Of a DNA stretch of 64,000 nucleotides, positions 23,534 to 34,112 are shown piece after piece; within the stretch, counting starts at the first letter, position 1; every line of letters begins with the position of its first letter. The stretch covers positions 682,001-746,000 of the forward strand of contig JAZGUH010000556.1 in NCBI GenBank assembly GCA_037893225.1, given 5' to 3'. The translations under genes were made by a program, and so were the position numbers. The notes below the pieces were generated by a model. It was given only the letters and a program-made list of their open reading frames with translations, made no database searches and was not told where the DNA came from. Source of the DNA: Hippasteria phrygiana. Its lineage: Eukaryota > Echinodermata > Asteroidea > Valvatida > Goniasteridae.

Positions 23534-24002
23534 GCTAAGGAATTTTGAATGACGGGGACATGATGCATACATGTACAAACTACCGGGCACATTTCAATAA
23601 ACATGTGACTTTAAGCGGGCACATCATATATACCACAAACAAAACTTCATTTCCATCAGAGAAAAAAAACAGTTCTGTCAGAATGTCACCATAACTAGGT
23701 CAGACTTTACCTCACTATTTACATTATATTAGACATGGCAGGCTACAGCCATTGGACATTAACAACAAAAACCGCCTGTAAGAAAGATTTGACTTTAATA
23801 CCCCCCCACCAAAATCGGTCATGAGCAGCAAAATCTTGGGAAAATATTAAAAACCATCCCGACATTTGCGTTCAGAATTGCATAAACACTTTGACACAGC
23901 CTTGAATTTTGAGACTTTAGTTAAGTAATTTCCGTGCAATATAGGGGAAGAAAGTTTGTATTTTCCGTGTTGAATGTTATTGGCACACTGTATAGTCACT
24001 TA
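23534..24002. other. no gene recognised
   Basis: AT-rich, no long ORF; a short C run near 23802. Confidence 0.4.
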
Positions 24003-24537
24003 GGCCTGAAGTCCATTCTCGACTGGTATGTATACCGGGCCCCAGTAGCCAAACCGGTTCATTTTAATCCTCCCAAACCGGGTTAGATACGGGTCCAGTC
24101 TATACTGGAAAGCTGGTCCGGCTTGTTAGTCCATTGTGTTCAGTTCCTGGGCCAGCAAACTCCTTCTGGACGCAAACAATGGAGTGACTTTAATCCATTA
24201 ATAATCATCCACTGGCGAACAAAGGCCTTAAAAGTTCGCTTAGTTTCAAAGAGTTTGCCGCTGGACAGATTTGACCACACAGCGTTTACACTCCAGTGAT
24301 CACCCGCACATACGCGTATTATTAGTCAGTCAATAAACTCTCCATTGTAAACACTCTGGAGAGCCAGGCAGCTAGACTTGCGAAGCTCGGCTGCAAGTCT
24401 ATTCATTAGAGTGGCTTTGAAATACCGACGACCAAGGGGACTTGTACCGGTCCGAGATGGGCATAATACCGGCCTAGGTTCAAACCGGTTTGATACCGGG
24501 TCCGGTATACATACCAGGCGAGAATGGATTTCGGGCC
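24003..24537. mobile_element. long-TIR element with TTA target duplication
   Basis: GGCCTGAAGTCCATTCTCG then ACTGGTATGTATACCGGGCC on the left mirrors GGTCCGGTATACATACCAGG then CGAGAATGGATTTCGGGCC on the right. Similarity continues inward for about 60-80 bp through AAACCGG motifs. TTA flanks both ends (24000-24002 and 24538-24540), the usual duplication of PIF/Harbinger transposons. The 535-bp interior has no transposase. Confidence 0.75.
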
Positions 24538-24540
24538 TTA

Positions 24541-25765
24541 TCATTTAGAGTCCTACCCCTCTCCCCACACTTACACATTTTTGGGGTGCCTTTAAAAAAA
24601 TATATATAAAAATGGCCTCCCAAAATTGTGGTCTAGATCTGCAAGTGTCCAAGAGTTTTGTCCAAGTTCTTTTGCTATTTTATGTATCAAGTCCTCCAAA
24701 TAACAGAAACATGAAAGAAATGGCAAAAAGCAATAACTGTTACAAATGTTCCAACAGTTTGTTTACCGACAAAAAAAAACAAAGTTCAGTTCAATTTGTA
24801 TTCACACATATAACCAATAGTGGTTTAGTTGTTAATATCCGATGGCTGTGGCCTTCTGGATGAAATGCTGCAATCATCTAGACTTAATTCAAGCCCGAGG
24901 TTGCCATTTGTACCGAGCTCAGAGCACGTCTAACATTTGATATCCCTATACGTAGAGCATCTCAAACTGAATTGCTAATTTCTCAGACTTGAATCATGCC
25001 GAGAACATGAAGGATTTTCTGAAGTCACACTTGAAGCAAAATCTATCTCTTCCCTCCTCGATCACTCCAGTACAACCACATTTCTGGCAATGTTTTTCAG
25101 CTCTTTTTTGCTTCCCTACCCCCCCCCCCCCCCCATCCCCAGCAATCATGTCCTCACATGACACCCGAGTGACGATTAAAAAAATGTACCTGAGAGCGAA
25201 AAGCCATTTCTCCCACCGTCTCTTGCAAGGCTCTTTTCGTGGAAACTGCACACAGGCTTCCCTTGAATTGGCTCGGTGCCAACTTCTCCATCCCGGAGTG
25301 GTCGGCCATGGCCCTGTGCAGATAACCAGCGTACATCCATGGACATTGAGTAGTAGTGACAACACCTCCTGTTTGTGTTGGCCGAACATCCCGGTCAAAA
25401 CATGTTGATTTTAGGCTGCGTTTGCAGATTCAGAATACATTATTATTTGTGAATTCAACTCAAATAGAAATATCACATGATAATCTAGATAATTTATTCA
25501 TCTGACTGCAAAATCACTGCAAGAAGACTGCCGAATTTCTGGAGCACATAGCCTGGAAACATTAAGGAAATTGTGTGATAAATTGTTTGCCTTTGAGAAA
25601 GAACTTGCTGAAGTTTGAAACGTTAGGCCAGCCAATTTTGTTGATTTTTTTGTATATTTCAGGTCAATCCAGTCAGTCAGCAGTTTGCAGCAGTTAAATT
25701 CATTTAAATTCATTTTTATACAGTAATTAATTAATTAATAAATAAAATATAACAAATAAATAAAA
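24541..25765. other. no gene recognised
   Basis: Holds a C run of about 18 at 25118-25135. ORFs on both strands at 24989-25408 read through this tract, so they are not credible. AT-rich repeats (TTAATTAATTAATAAATAA) lie at 25726-25764. Confidence 0.4.
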
Positions 25766-26046
25766 TGGATGTAGTCAAGACCATCTCAAGACCATCTGAA
25801 GACCATCACAAGACCATCTCAAGACCATCACAAGACCATCACAAGACCATCACAAGACCAACACAAGACCTTCAGTCTTAATTCAAGTCTCAAGCTATTT
25901 AAATGAACTGTAATATTAAAGCATTCCTTTGTCATTGGTTATGCCTGTTACTCAAGTTGTAACTTGTAGCTAGTCTTGTGAATGGTCTTGTGCACGCTTT
26001 GCAGTTGGTCTTGTGTCTAGTCTTGTGATGTCTCGACTACATCTGG
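25766..26046. mobile_element. foldback element with 11-bp tandem array, copy 2
   Basis: Left end TGGATGTAGTCAAGAC mirrors right end GTCTCGACTACATCTGG. About eight 11-bp units of the type CATCACAAGAC (some CATCTCAAGAC) fill 25780-25870, with GTCTTGTG-type sequence on the right. The core has TCAAGCTATTTAAATG and AAGCATTCCTTTGTCATT, as in the element at 13821-14312. Same family plan, different tandem unit. Confidence 0.75.
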
Positions 26047-26364
26047 CAATTATGATTGACCTTTGTTGTACAGGATAAAATAACACATGGTCAGCAGACT
26101 TTTAGGCCAACCATTTCATGAAGAAAAGAAACTGTATATGGTCGTATATGGTCTACTACGGTCAAATATCAAAGGGGTAAGTGGCAGAGAAAAGACTGGC
26201 ACGTGGCAGAGAAAAGACTGGCACGTGCCTGGTACCCATGATTGCCTCCCCCCTGCAAAGTTCACCATTCAGGCAGTGGTGGCCCCTGGAGCAAATACAA
26301 AAAAGGCCTTGCCAGGTTTTTAGTTTCTCAGTTGGGGGGAGTGGGTACAAGGGGGCATACTTAA

Positions 26365-26557
26365 CCCCTTGCGTACGGATGATGCCTGTGGGCGCAAAAA
26401 AACAGTGTCACTGGCTGCTATTTGTGCAGTTTCAATCCATTGTTGGGTTATTGTTTATGATACGCTTGACTGCACAAACACACTGTAGATGTTCGATTTG
26501 GCTGCCAGAACCGCCGCGACACCTCAACGTCTCCCGTAAAATACCGTGCGCAAGGGG
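26365..26557. mobile_element. piggyBac-like MITE (TTAA target site)
   Basis: Inverted ends CCCCTTGCGTACGG / CCGTGCGCAAGGGG enclose 193 bp and are flanked on both sides by TTAA (26361-26364 and 26558-26561). TTAA duplication with a TIR starting CCC is characteristic of piggyBac transposons. There is no transposase; ORFs crossing it are chance. Confidence 0.8.
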
Positions 26558-26604
26558 TTAATTGGGACTTCTTGACAGCTTCAGAACCACGGCAAGATAT
26601 TTGT

Positions 26605-27512
26605 ACATTTTAAAGGAAACATGATTTAGGATTTATTTTGCATTATTCCTGCTTAAAACAACAAAGTATTATCTTGACAATGATATTTTGTGTCCAGAGA
26701 CAATTATTTCCCAGATTAAATATGAGAAAAAAATTCTTGAAAATGTTTGTCCAAGCTACTCCGCCCACTGAGTGGGACCCTCATTAACATAAGTGTGTGA
26801 CGTAGACCGAGGCACATTACAGATTCTGCTCGAGCCGGCCCCATTCATCACGCGTATGCATTGAGTGTACATTCTTCGTCCAAAATCTAAGCAAAATATA
26901 GCGTTTTTCGGCCATGCCGACAAGGTGTGTGGCTGCTGGGTGCAGCAAAACAACGAAGGCTGGAGTAAGCCTTCATTTATTTCCAACTGATGCGAAATAT
27001 CGGAGAATTTGGACGGCGAAAGTGAAGGTGACAAGAGCGTTATGTAGCGACCACTTCGAGCTGTCGTGTTTCGATACTGGTATTTTCAAATCATGGGATG
27101 ACCATTAAAAATATGCTCAAGTCCACTGCCATCCCAACAAAGTTCCCAGATGTGGGTAAGGTACAGGCGAAAGCAGTTAAACGGCCCATTCCCCGAGGAG
27201 CCTTCGCTAAAAGGGAGAAAATCAGGGTAAGTTCGATGTTAGTTGTTGCAACTTACGAAATTGCACGTGTAGACCTAGTGTACGTGTCCAGTCGATCCAT
27301 GAATTTCGGTGCCTCGGTCTACGTCACGAACAGCGCCCTCAATTTGAGTCTCAACAAATTCCGAAAAGGGGGGGTCAATTTTTGGGCGGCAAATAATCAC
27401 ACTAAAACTTCACTTGAACCAGTTTGGCTTTTAATACATATAAATGAATTTATTTATGTAATAAAATGTGATCAGGTCAGTTTAAGAAGCATGTTTCCTT
27501 TAAGTACATTTA
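26605..27512. mobile_element. nested inverted repeats enclosing a THAP exon
   Basis: Outer pair: TTTTAAAGGAAACATG at about 26611 and CATGTTTCCTTTAAG at about 27491. Inner pair: a perfect 19-bp inverted repeat GTGACGTAGACCGAGGCAC (26797-26815, partner 27309-27327). The outer-to-inner distance is almost the same on both sides (about 180-190 bp), as expected for diverged long terminal arms. Whether this is one transposon or a host exon between arms of something else cannot be settled from one copy. Confidence 0.5.
26914..27226 (+). pseudogene. THAP zinc-finger domain exon, frameshifted
   Basis: The start MPTRCVAAGC and GVSLHLFP are hallmarks of the THAP (C2CH) DNA-binding domain, also found in P-element transposases. 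Visible zinc ligands are Cys5, Cys10, Cys44 and His47 (LCSDHF), plus conserved Trp33 and Pro24. The stretch between KVTRA and LCSDHF is about ten residues shorter than usual. The first frame ends at a stop at about 27108; homology continues one frame over from about 27095 (IKNMLKSTAIPTKFPD, PRGAFAKREKIR), so there is a single-base-type frameshift. A good splice donor (AGGGTAAGT) ends the segment at 27226/27227. Likely a decayed THAP gene or a THAP-bearing transposon. Confidence 0.8.
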
Positions 27513-27609
27513 ACAAGGCCAATAGTGTTTTGCTTAATAGTGTTTTGTTACTATAACCAAGATGTGTGATGTTGTTGCTTATTGTAATCCATGCACCCCT
27601 TCTTTTCAG

Positions 27610-27792
27610 CCACTCTGGCCCCGCCCCCAGCTGTCCTTACATCAATTCATCATTAGGAACAAATCCCCCAATCAGGACAGACAACCTACTGCAAACATTG
27701 ATTGTCGGCTTAGCTATGCCGCAAAAAAAGAGGCTCTCTGCGACCCACATAACGCCACGGCCCACATAACGCCACGGCCCAGTTTGGGTTGA
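27610..27792 (+). pseudogene. possible second exon of the THAP fragment
   Basis: A CCCCTTCTTTTCAG acceptor-like site precedes 27610. Joined in phase to the donor at 27227, the frame stays open for 60 codons, including YAAKKEALCD, and then stops. No domain is recognisable. The end overlaps an exact direct repeat of CCCACATAACGCCACGG (about 27746-27780). Called only because of position and phase. Confidence 0.25.
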
Positions 27793-29524
27793 AACATAAG
27801 ATAAGTCTTGATCTCTTCCAATCTGTTCCACCGAACTATATACACATGCAAAGTTTGTCGGGCTATTCAGGTCACCGAGATTACCATGAGGTCATACGAT
27901 ACACGAAACGATTATCCACTTCCGACACATAATCCCCGAAACGCGCCACGCAAATTAGCCATCGGTGTCGGCATCGGGTCAAAGCTTAGCCGAGGAACCA
28001 GGTGATGTGCGCTTTAAGTTCTCTTGGGACCCTTTACTGGGGGGACCCTGCGCCGTTGCAAGTGCCACACAGCACAATCTCATTCCGGCCGTGCTTCCTA
28101 TGGGTCGGGAGTGGCTTTACGTGTATGGCCAGCCCGTCTTCCTCAAACATCTGTAATTGGTTGTTGTGTCAATGGGAGGATCGTGTAACCGGGTCAGTCG
28201 GAGAAAAAAGGAGAGATGCATATCTTTTTCCTCTCCGTTGCCGACCGCATCATCGCTAAGAGCATCTTGTCTCCGTGGTGATGTCATAAACTAGCTACCT
28301 GCACTTTTGCGGGGGAGGCGCAGCATTTGGCATTGATTTTTCGGCAGCTCTTGCATTCCCTATCATTAGAAGAGGTCTTGCTTTTAGGGGGGGAAAAGAC
28401 CTGATATGAATTCTATACAATCCATCCACTCTGCGCATAATTCACTATGGAAAACTTGGGAATATGGCTGCTACTCTATCTCCATTTGTCAAGTAAAAAA
28501 AAAGAATTAAAAAACTGCTGAAGTTTTATTATAAACAGTCGGTGTTTTGTTGTGTGTCAACTGCTCAATGATTACTCCTCATCGTCCTTGTCACTTTTTC
28601 ACTTCATATTTGTCTGTCCATAATGTTTGGGAACAAAAGCTTTTTCCCGCCTTAATACCTAATGTCATAATTTATTTTCTCACATTCATTAGGTTGTTTT
28701 GTTCTATGCCATTTTTACTGCATATTGCAATACATAGACATTGTAACATAAAAAGTAAGCAGTGATAAACATCATAGAATAGCCTATATGTTTTGTTAAA
28801 CATATTAAAGGATTGTTTAGTAATATATAGTACTTTTATGAACAAGAATTTGACTTTAACAAATGTATCAGAATGATAATTCAGAAAAGGAAGAACAAAA
28901 ATGGAGTTAGAGGGAACATAAAAACAGTAATGAGACCAAAAAAAAGATGAACTGATCTTTAAACAGTGGACCATCATAGAATATCTTGAATACACTACAA
29001 TGCAATCAGATTTTGTTTTTCTTCTAAATTCATTTATATGCTAACAAAACACGGGGTGAAAACTTGATTGCATGGTGCCATGCACCATTACACCTGTGAA
29101 AAATTCATGGGAACCGGCTCTACGCAACACACGAGAATTAGCAATGGGGTACACATGCCAAGCGTTGCCAAATTTCACATGCGCATAATTGACGGACCAA
29201 ACGGGGGGAGGGCCATCATTCCCTCGAGAACTTTCTGGCCACTTGGGCTGGTAATTTTTTGAAGAGGAATTCTCCCCGTATTCCTTGTAAATTTCCAAGT
29301 CAGACTTTTTTGAATTTCAAATCTATTGATGTTAAAGCCAGAGTATATATCTCTCATAAGAATTGTTTTTATCGGAGCCTCTTAACCTGGGTTGAAATCA
29401 AAACAGGGTGAACTTCGGGGAACACCCTGGGTTGAATCGCAATTGTTCAATGCCGCATTCAACCCTGCGTCGTTTCAGACTTGTTTTGAGTTCGACCCCG
29501 CGTGAGCTCACATCTGCTCATTTC
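27793..29524. other. no gene recognised; GC-richer then AT-rich DNA
   Basis: 27900-28330 is GC-richer without a coherent long ORF. 28500-29060 is AT-rich. Near 29385-29465 there are several GGGTTGAA / TTCAACCC motifs that may be an eroded inverted-repeat element. Confidence 0.38.
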
Positions 29525-30141
29525 ACACTTCTGCAAGTTCGCCCCAAACAAGGCTAAAAGCCACTCGAGGTATGGAGCTACAAAAAGAAAAATTAAGATT
29601 CCTCTTGAAGATTCCTCTGGAAACATGCACCAGGCAAAGAATTCCACAGAGATATAGAATGAGGGAAAAAGCTATTCAGGCATAGCTTTTTGTACTATAC
29701 ATCTAGGTACAGCTAGAGTATATTGGTGGGAACAGGCAGAGAGCCGGGTTTCACGCTCAAACACCCTAACTGGAGGAACCAAGCTGGACAAGCCGGTGGA
29801 ACATTTACCATGAAAATACCTATAGAAAAGACTAAGAGTAGCAACAGATCTCCGGTGAGAGAGAGTGATTGTAAGGATGAGCCCAACTCTTCTCCAACCA
29901 AATTAACAATGCGCTTCTGTACTCTATCTAACAAAGATAAGTGACAAGCAGAAGCACCAGCCCAGATGTGGGAACGGTACTCGAGGAAAGGACGTACAGT
30001 TGTCTTGTAAAGGTAAAGGATAGCATCAGGACGTAGATACTTCCGAGCTTGATAAAGACAACCATCTACAGATGCACTCTTTGCAATATCTGAGATATAC
30101 TTCTCCCAGTTAAGGTTAGGGGAGATTACAAGTCCAAGAAG
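29525..30141 (-). pseudogene. LINE RT C-terminal half, 5'-truncated
   Basis: The best LINE fragment. On the minus strand it reads LGLVISPNLNWEKYISDIAK, YLRPDAILYLYKTTVRPFLE, YRSHIWAGAS, LLDRVQKRIVNLVGEEL and then SLVPPVRVFERETRLSACSH, the region C-terminal to the RT active site in Jockey/CR1-like elements. It has at least two frame changes (after SLQSLS, and at the VQKAMPE stop). The catalytic FADD-type motif and endonuclease are absent. The 3' part (TGGCTTTTAGCCTTGTTTGG) recurs at 52155-52490. Confidence 0.85.
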
Positions 30142-30763
30142 GCATAGGACATACAGATCATGTCCCCCTTATATACATCTAAACAAAATGTGCCCAGCAG
30201 TATGTGCACGCATCGTGTTTTGCATGAATTTGGTTAAGGAGGGGAAAAAGATCACTCGCAAAAAGAACTCAACTTGCAAGAACCTAGAGAACTCCCCCAC
30301 GAAAGCTCTCCAAATGAAAGGAGTTATTAAAATCCCATCCACGCCTACGCGGGATTTCAGCCAAGCAACTAAAGGTAAAAAAAAAAGAATCTGTGTCATC
30401 TCGACTTCGACAGAAAAAAAACCCCCAAAAAATCACAAATCCATCTTCAAATTAACTGTTGCAATTTCCAACGATAAAAAAAACGCTAGATAAATACCAC
30501 CTTTGCCTGCACGTCAATTCGCAATCTCCGAACACCTCACCTCCAGGCCTACTCGCTTCACACTCGATATTTGATGTAAAGCTCTTAGTTAATTGCATCA
30601 TAATATGAATGGAGTGTTAGTGGACATGCAATCATGCTCATCTCGGCTACTCTATCAAGTCGTTTCATCAGTTTCTGTAAAATATGTGGTAGTTTTTTTT
30701 GTGTTTTTTTTGTATAGCATCATGGCTTGTTCACAGTTAGACTTAATGGTAGAGTGGGATTTT
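30142..30763. other. no gene recognised
   Basis: AT-rich with A runs near 30376 and 30415. The ORF at 30188 is lysine-rich low complexity and not credible. Confidence 0.42.
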
Positions 30764-31105
30764 AAAGGTAGTATACAACCTACATTTGCTTTTGCTGTAA
30801 TTTTCAGAAATGAATGGATTTGGGGGTTAGTATTTGATAGCAAATACTGTAACACTGACCTGTTTAAAGTTTTGTGTGCATGGATGCTGGGAAAATAAAG
30901 AGGAAAAAATGCTGTTCTTGTAGTCTGGTTCCCTGACCCTACTTCTGACAAAACTGAGCAATTTATAGACGTCAGGGAATTAGCAGGTCGGGGAACTAGA
31001 CTAGCTGGCTTGCACCCATTCGCGGATGTGTACCCAATGAAAATGACAACACGTACACCAGGTGTCATGATTTCACAGGATGCTTGAGACTATTATTTAC
31101 TAACA
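30764..31105 (+). mobile_element. AAAGGTAG element, truncated copy
   Basis: Starts AAAGGTAGTATACAACC and shares AATTTTCAGAAATGAATGG, TTTGGGGGTTAGTATTT, ACCTGTTTAAAGTTTTGTG and later CATGATTTCACAGGATG with the 44430-45037 element. The central part is missing and a 83-bp foldback (30921-31003) has been inserted. The right end is lost. Confidence 0.72.
30921..31003. repeat. TAGTCTGGTTCCCTGACC mini-foldback
   Basis: TAGTCTGGTTCCCTGACC at one end and GGTCGGGGAACTAGACTA at the other form a foldback of about 83 bp. The same insert is at 35079-35150, but it is absent from the 44430 element. Confidence 0.75.
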
Positions 31106-31218
31106 ACACGCACATGTGGGAACTTGCGCTGCTCGGAAGTTTATGTGTTTATGATTTAGAATGTCACTCAACAGATACTTAACAGTTGCTATTTGGCTAT
31201 AAATGCTTATGAATGGTG

Positions 31219-32053
31219 CGGGGCTTTCCCGGATATTCGACCGTCAACCGAATATTCGAATACCTTTTTGCCGCGGTTCGAATATTTGAAAAAAATATAT
31301 ATGCACATACATATATGTGACCCGCTCTGCAAAATGGGCACATAAGTCGCTGTATGCTTTTACGAGTAATGGGCCGTTCTATCTGAAGAGGGTGAACAAT
31401 TCTTCAAACAAGCGATTTTGAAGGGAGGGTTTTTTCTTTTGCATTTTTGATACCTATTTTATTCTAGTTCATAGCCAAAATCTTTGATTTCAGTGAATAA
31501 AGTTGGAAAAAGAATGTGTTTGTGTCGAGCACTTCCATCTGTTGCTTTGCTTTTTGCTTTTATAAATGGCTTGTTTCTCCTTAAGTCATTTCAAGAATTC
31601 CTGAAAACAAACATGCACATTTCCAGATATCTCGTGAATGCAAAATGCCGCAGGCCTCAGACATATACCATATGAAAGCTTATAAAATGGCCTTTCCAGC
31701 TATATATAAAGCACTATTTTTCAAATTTTGCAGCATAATTGCCCTTTTTTGCAGAGTGGGTCACATATGACTCTGATGCTATTTTAATAGAAAACTTACG
31801 GTGCTTATAGCAGTGTCAAATGCCGCATTTTTGTCGACGGTAACTTTTTGTGAACGGAGGTTTATTGTTCCCGTCCGTAAAACCCTTGACAGTAACACAC
31901 CGGCGTGCTTTGCGTGCAACATTTTACCGGTACGGCATGTAGTTGCACCTGACGTGTGAAAAACTTGATCGGCGAGCATCAAATATTGGAATATTCGGTC
32001 AAACCCAGTTTCGAATAATCGAATACTAAAATATTCGAAAAAGAACAGCCCTA
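31219..32053. mobile_element. hAT-like element with ATATTCGAATA subterminal motifs
   Basis: Ends CGGGGCTTTCCC and ACAGCCCTA are flanked by GAATGGTG (31211-31218) and CAATGGTG (32054-32061), an 8-bp duplication with one mismatch, as for hAT transposons. Subterminal GAATATTCGAATAC-type motifs occur on both sides. The interior is split by a nested TGTGACCCGC MITE (31316-31765). No transposase frame is visible. Confidence 0.7.
31316..31765. mobile_element. TGTGACCCGC MITE, copy 3 (nested)
   Basis: TGTGACCCGCTCTGCAAAAT at one end and GCAGAGTGGGTCACA at the other, with TA on both outer sides, 450 bp. The interior is diverged from copies 1 and 2 but keeps TTTCAGTGAATAAAGTTGG, AAGCTTATAAAATGG and GATATCTCGTGAATGCAAAA in inverted order. 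It therefore lies in the opposite orientation. Confidence 0.78.
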
Positions 32054-32074
32054 CAATGGTGATAGGTCGATTTA

Positions 32075-32913
32075 GGGGCCGTCCATAAAGTACGTACACA
32101 CGAAGGGGGGGAGGGGGGTTGTTGACATTGCGTACACCATGCGTACAGGAGGGGGTCTAAGCCAATGCGTACCGTACGCAACCGACAGTTTGCTTTTAAT
32201 GAATTGTCATGAAATCAATGTACTATCTCATATAAATAACTACCAGGACCAGCTTTTGTGCATCAAAAAACAGTTATAACACAGTACCCTTCACCCCAAC
32301 CAAAAGTAAATTAGTCTTCCCAGCGCCACCGCCAGCCAACTCCGGCCTATTTTTATAAACCGGCACCGGAAACGTACAGGTGTACATGTACTTGTATCAA
32401 TTTCACCCGCGTGCTGTCTAAAATCGCTCTTGTACTGGTCAGAGGTAAAAAAAAAGATTCAAAAAAAGATATAAGTTTTGTATATCAACTGCCTCTTGTT
32501 CAAACACATATTTTTGTGAAAAGCGTTATTCATTCTCTCAATAAACCACTCATGAAACGTCAAGAGCAAACTATATGCAAAAAATAGTGTATCGGGGTAT
32601 TTTATTTATTTTTTTGGTTCATGTCATCATTGACTGCTGTTTTGGTTCAAAATATATCACTGTTCAATCATTTCCAGGTCCGTTAATAGAAATGTTTGCA
32701 TTTTTTGTTTTCTGTCAACATTTTGTGATGTATTTCAGACTTTAGATGCGACATGCGAATCATACTACTACAGCATGTGTACTGTGACGTTGAATGATGC
32801 TAGAATAGGGTAGTCTGAGAAGTCAAAAAGAGATATGGAATGCCATGTGTACAGGGGAGGGAGGGGGGTAAAAAAGTCGGCATTTCGTGCGTACGTACTT
32901 TATGGACGGCCCC
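32075..32913. mobile_element. Harbinger-like MITE (GGGGCCGTCCATAAAG)
   Basis: Inverted ends GGGGCCGTCCATAAAGTACG / CGTACTTTATGGACGGCCCC enclose 839 bp and are flanked by TTA on each side (32072-32074, 32914-32916). Both subterminal regions carry G-rich GAGGGGGG stretches. The TTA duplication fits PIF/Harbinger; similar ends are common in marine invertebrates. No transposase. Confidence 0.82.
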
Positions 32914-32916
32914 TTA

Positions 32917-33544
32917 GGGTATTTTTTCCCCAGATTTTTTGACAATCGAATCACTTAAGCAGAACTCTCTACCCATGAAATATGAAGATTTGTTTTACTA
33001 CGTGCCAATCTCCATTTGGCAAGCAACTACAATTAATCAGAATGCACTTTTTTGGACACTTTTCACTCGCTGTTTGCGAGAAACTGAAAAGGCTCTGTAA
33101 ACAAACAACTGTCTGCTTCGCAACCCTTTGATATTTTTGAAGTAAAAAAACCAAGTTAGCGGTGCACTCGATCTGTCTCATGGAGCCGCACCTGGTCACT
33201 ATCTGCAGCACTTTTCGCAAGACCTCGCAGGTGGGATAACGAAATATAATCTTAAGTGCCTGAAAAACAGAGAAACCCCCCCAAAATAGTTTTATAACGC
33301 GGTTAGATTCACATCAAGTTGTTATTGCGCAATCTGCGATGGCGAACGACGAAAAGTGCAGTCCAACCCAATGGCTTGTGGGAGACACTGATTGTGAGTG
33401 GTGTTTATCAACAGGAATGTCAATAAAAGTTGTCCGTTCTGATTGGTCCAGGGCAGAGTACCGGTGAACTCGGTAGTCATTACTAACTGCCAATTACGGC
33501 AGGTGCCAATGTGTGCTCCTTGGGTTTGTTTGAATTTGCCATAG
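32917..33544. other. no gene recognised
   Basis: AT-rich, without repeat ends. The short ORFs at 32969 and 33322 (minus) have no domains. Confidence 0.42.
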
Positions 33545-34112
33545 GGGTGTGGGAGTGAAGGGAAGGGAAGGGAAGGGAAGAGTGGGTGCATGGGGAGGGG
33601 AAAGGGTGGGTGGGAGGGGTAGGGGAGAGGGTGGGTGGGTGGGTGGGGTAGGGGAAAAGGGTGGGTAGGGTAGGGGAGAGGTCGGGTGGGGTAGGGGAGA
33701 TGAGGGTGGGTGGGATAGGGTGGTGGGGTAGGGGAAAGGGTGGGTATGAGTGGGGTATGGGAGTGGGTGGGTAGGGTATGGGAGTGGGTGGGTAGGGTAG
33801 GGGAGTGGGTGGGTAGGGTAGGGGAGTGGGTGGGTAAGGTAGGGGAGTGGGTGGGTAGGGTAGGGTAGGGGAGTGGGTGGGTAGGGTAGGGGAGTGGGTG
33901 GGTAGAGGAGTGGGTGGGTAGGGGAAAAGGGTGGGTGGGTGGGTAGGGGAAAAGGGTGGGTGGGTGGGTGGGGTAGGGGAAAGGGTGGGTGGGTAGGGTA
34001 GGGGAGAGGGTGGGTGGGTGGGTGGGTAGGGTAGGGGAGAGGGTGGGTGGGATAGGGGAGAGGGCGGGTGGTTGGGGTAGGGGAAATGGTAGGTGGATGG
34101 GGTAGGGGAAAT
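33545..34112 (+). repeat. G-rich minisatellite (GGGTGGGTAGGGTAGGGGA type)
   Basis: About 570 bp of irregular units made of GGGTAGGG, GGGGAGTGGG and GGTGGGTGGG blocks, starting with GAAGGGAAGG units. The C-rich strand gives a 211-codon proline/serine/threonine ORF (33483-34118), which only reflects the repeat. Dense GGG tracts could form G-quadruplexes. Confidence 0.92.

Noticed and set aside
24989..25408. 139- and 134-codon ORFs on opposite strands
   Set aside because: Both run through a poly(C)/poly(G) tract, giving proline or glycine runs; no recognisable domain.
29459..29934. Host genes from minus-strand ORFs of 62-73 codons
   Set aside because: They are parts of a frameshifted LINE RT fragment.
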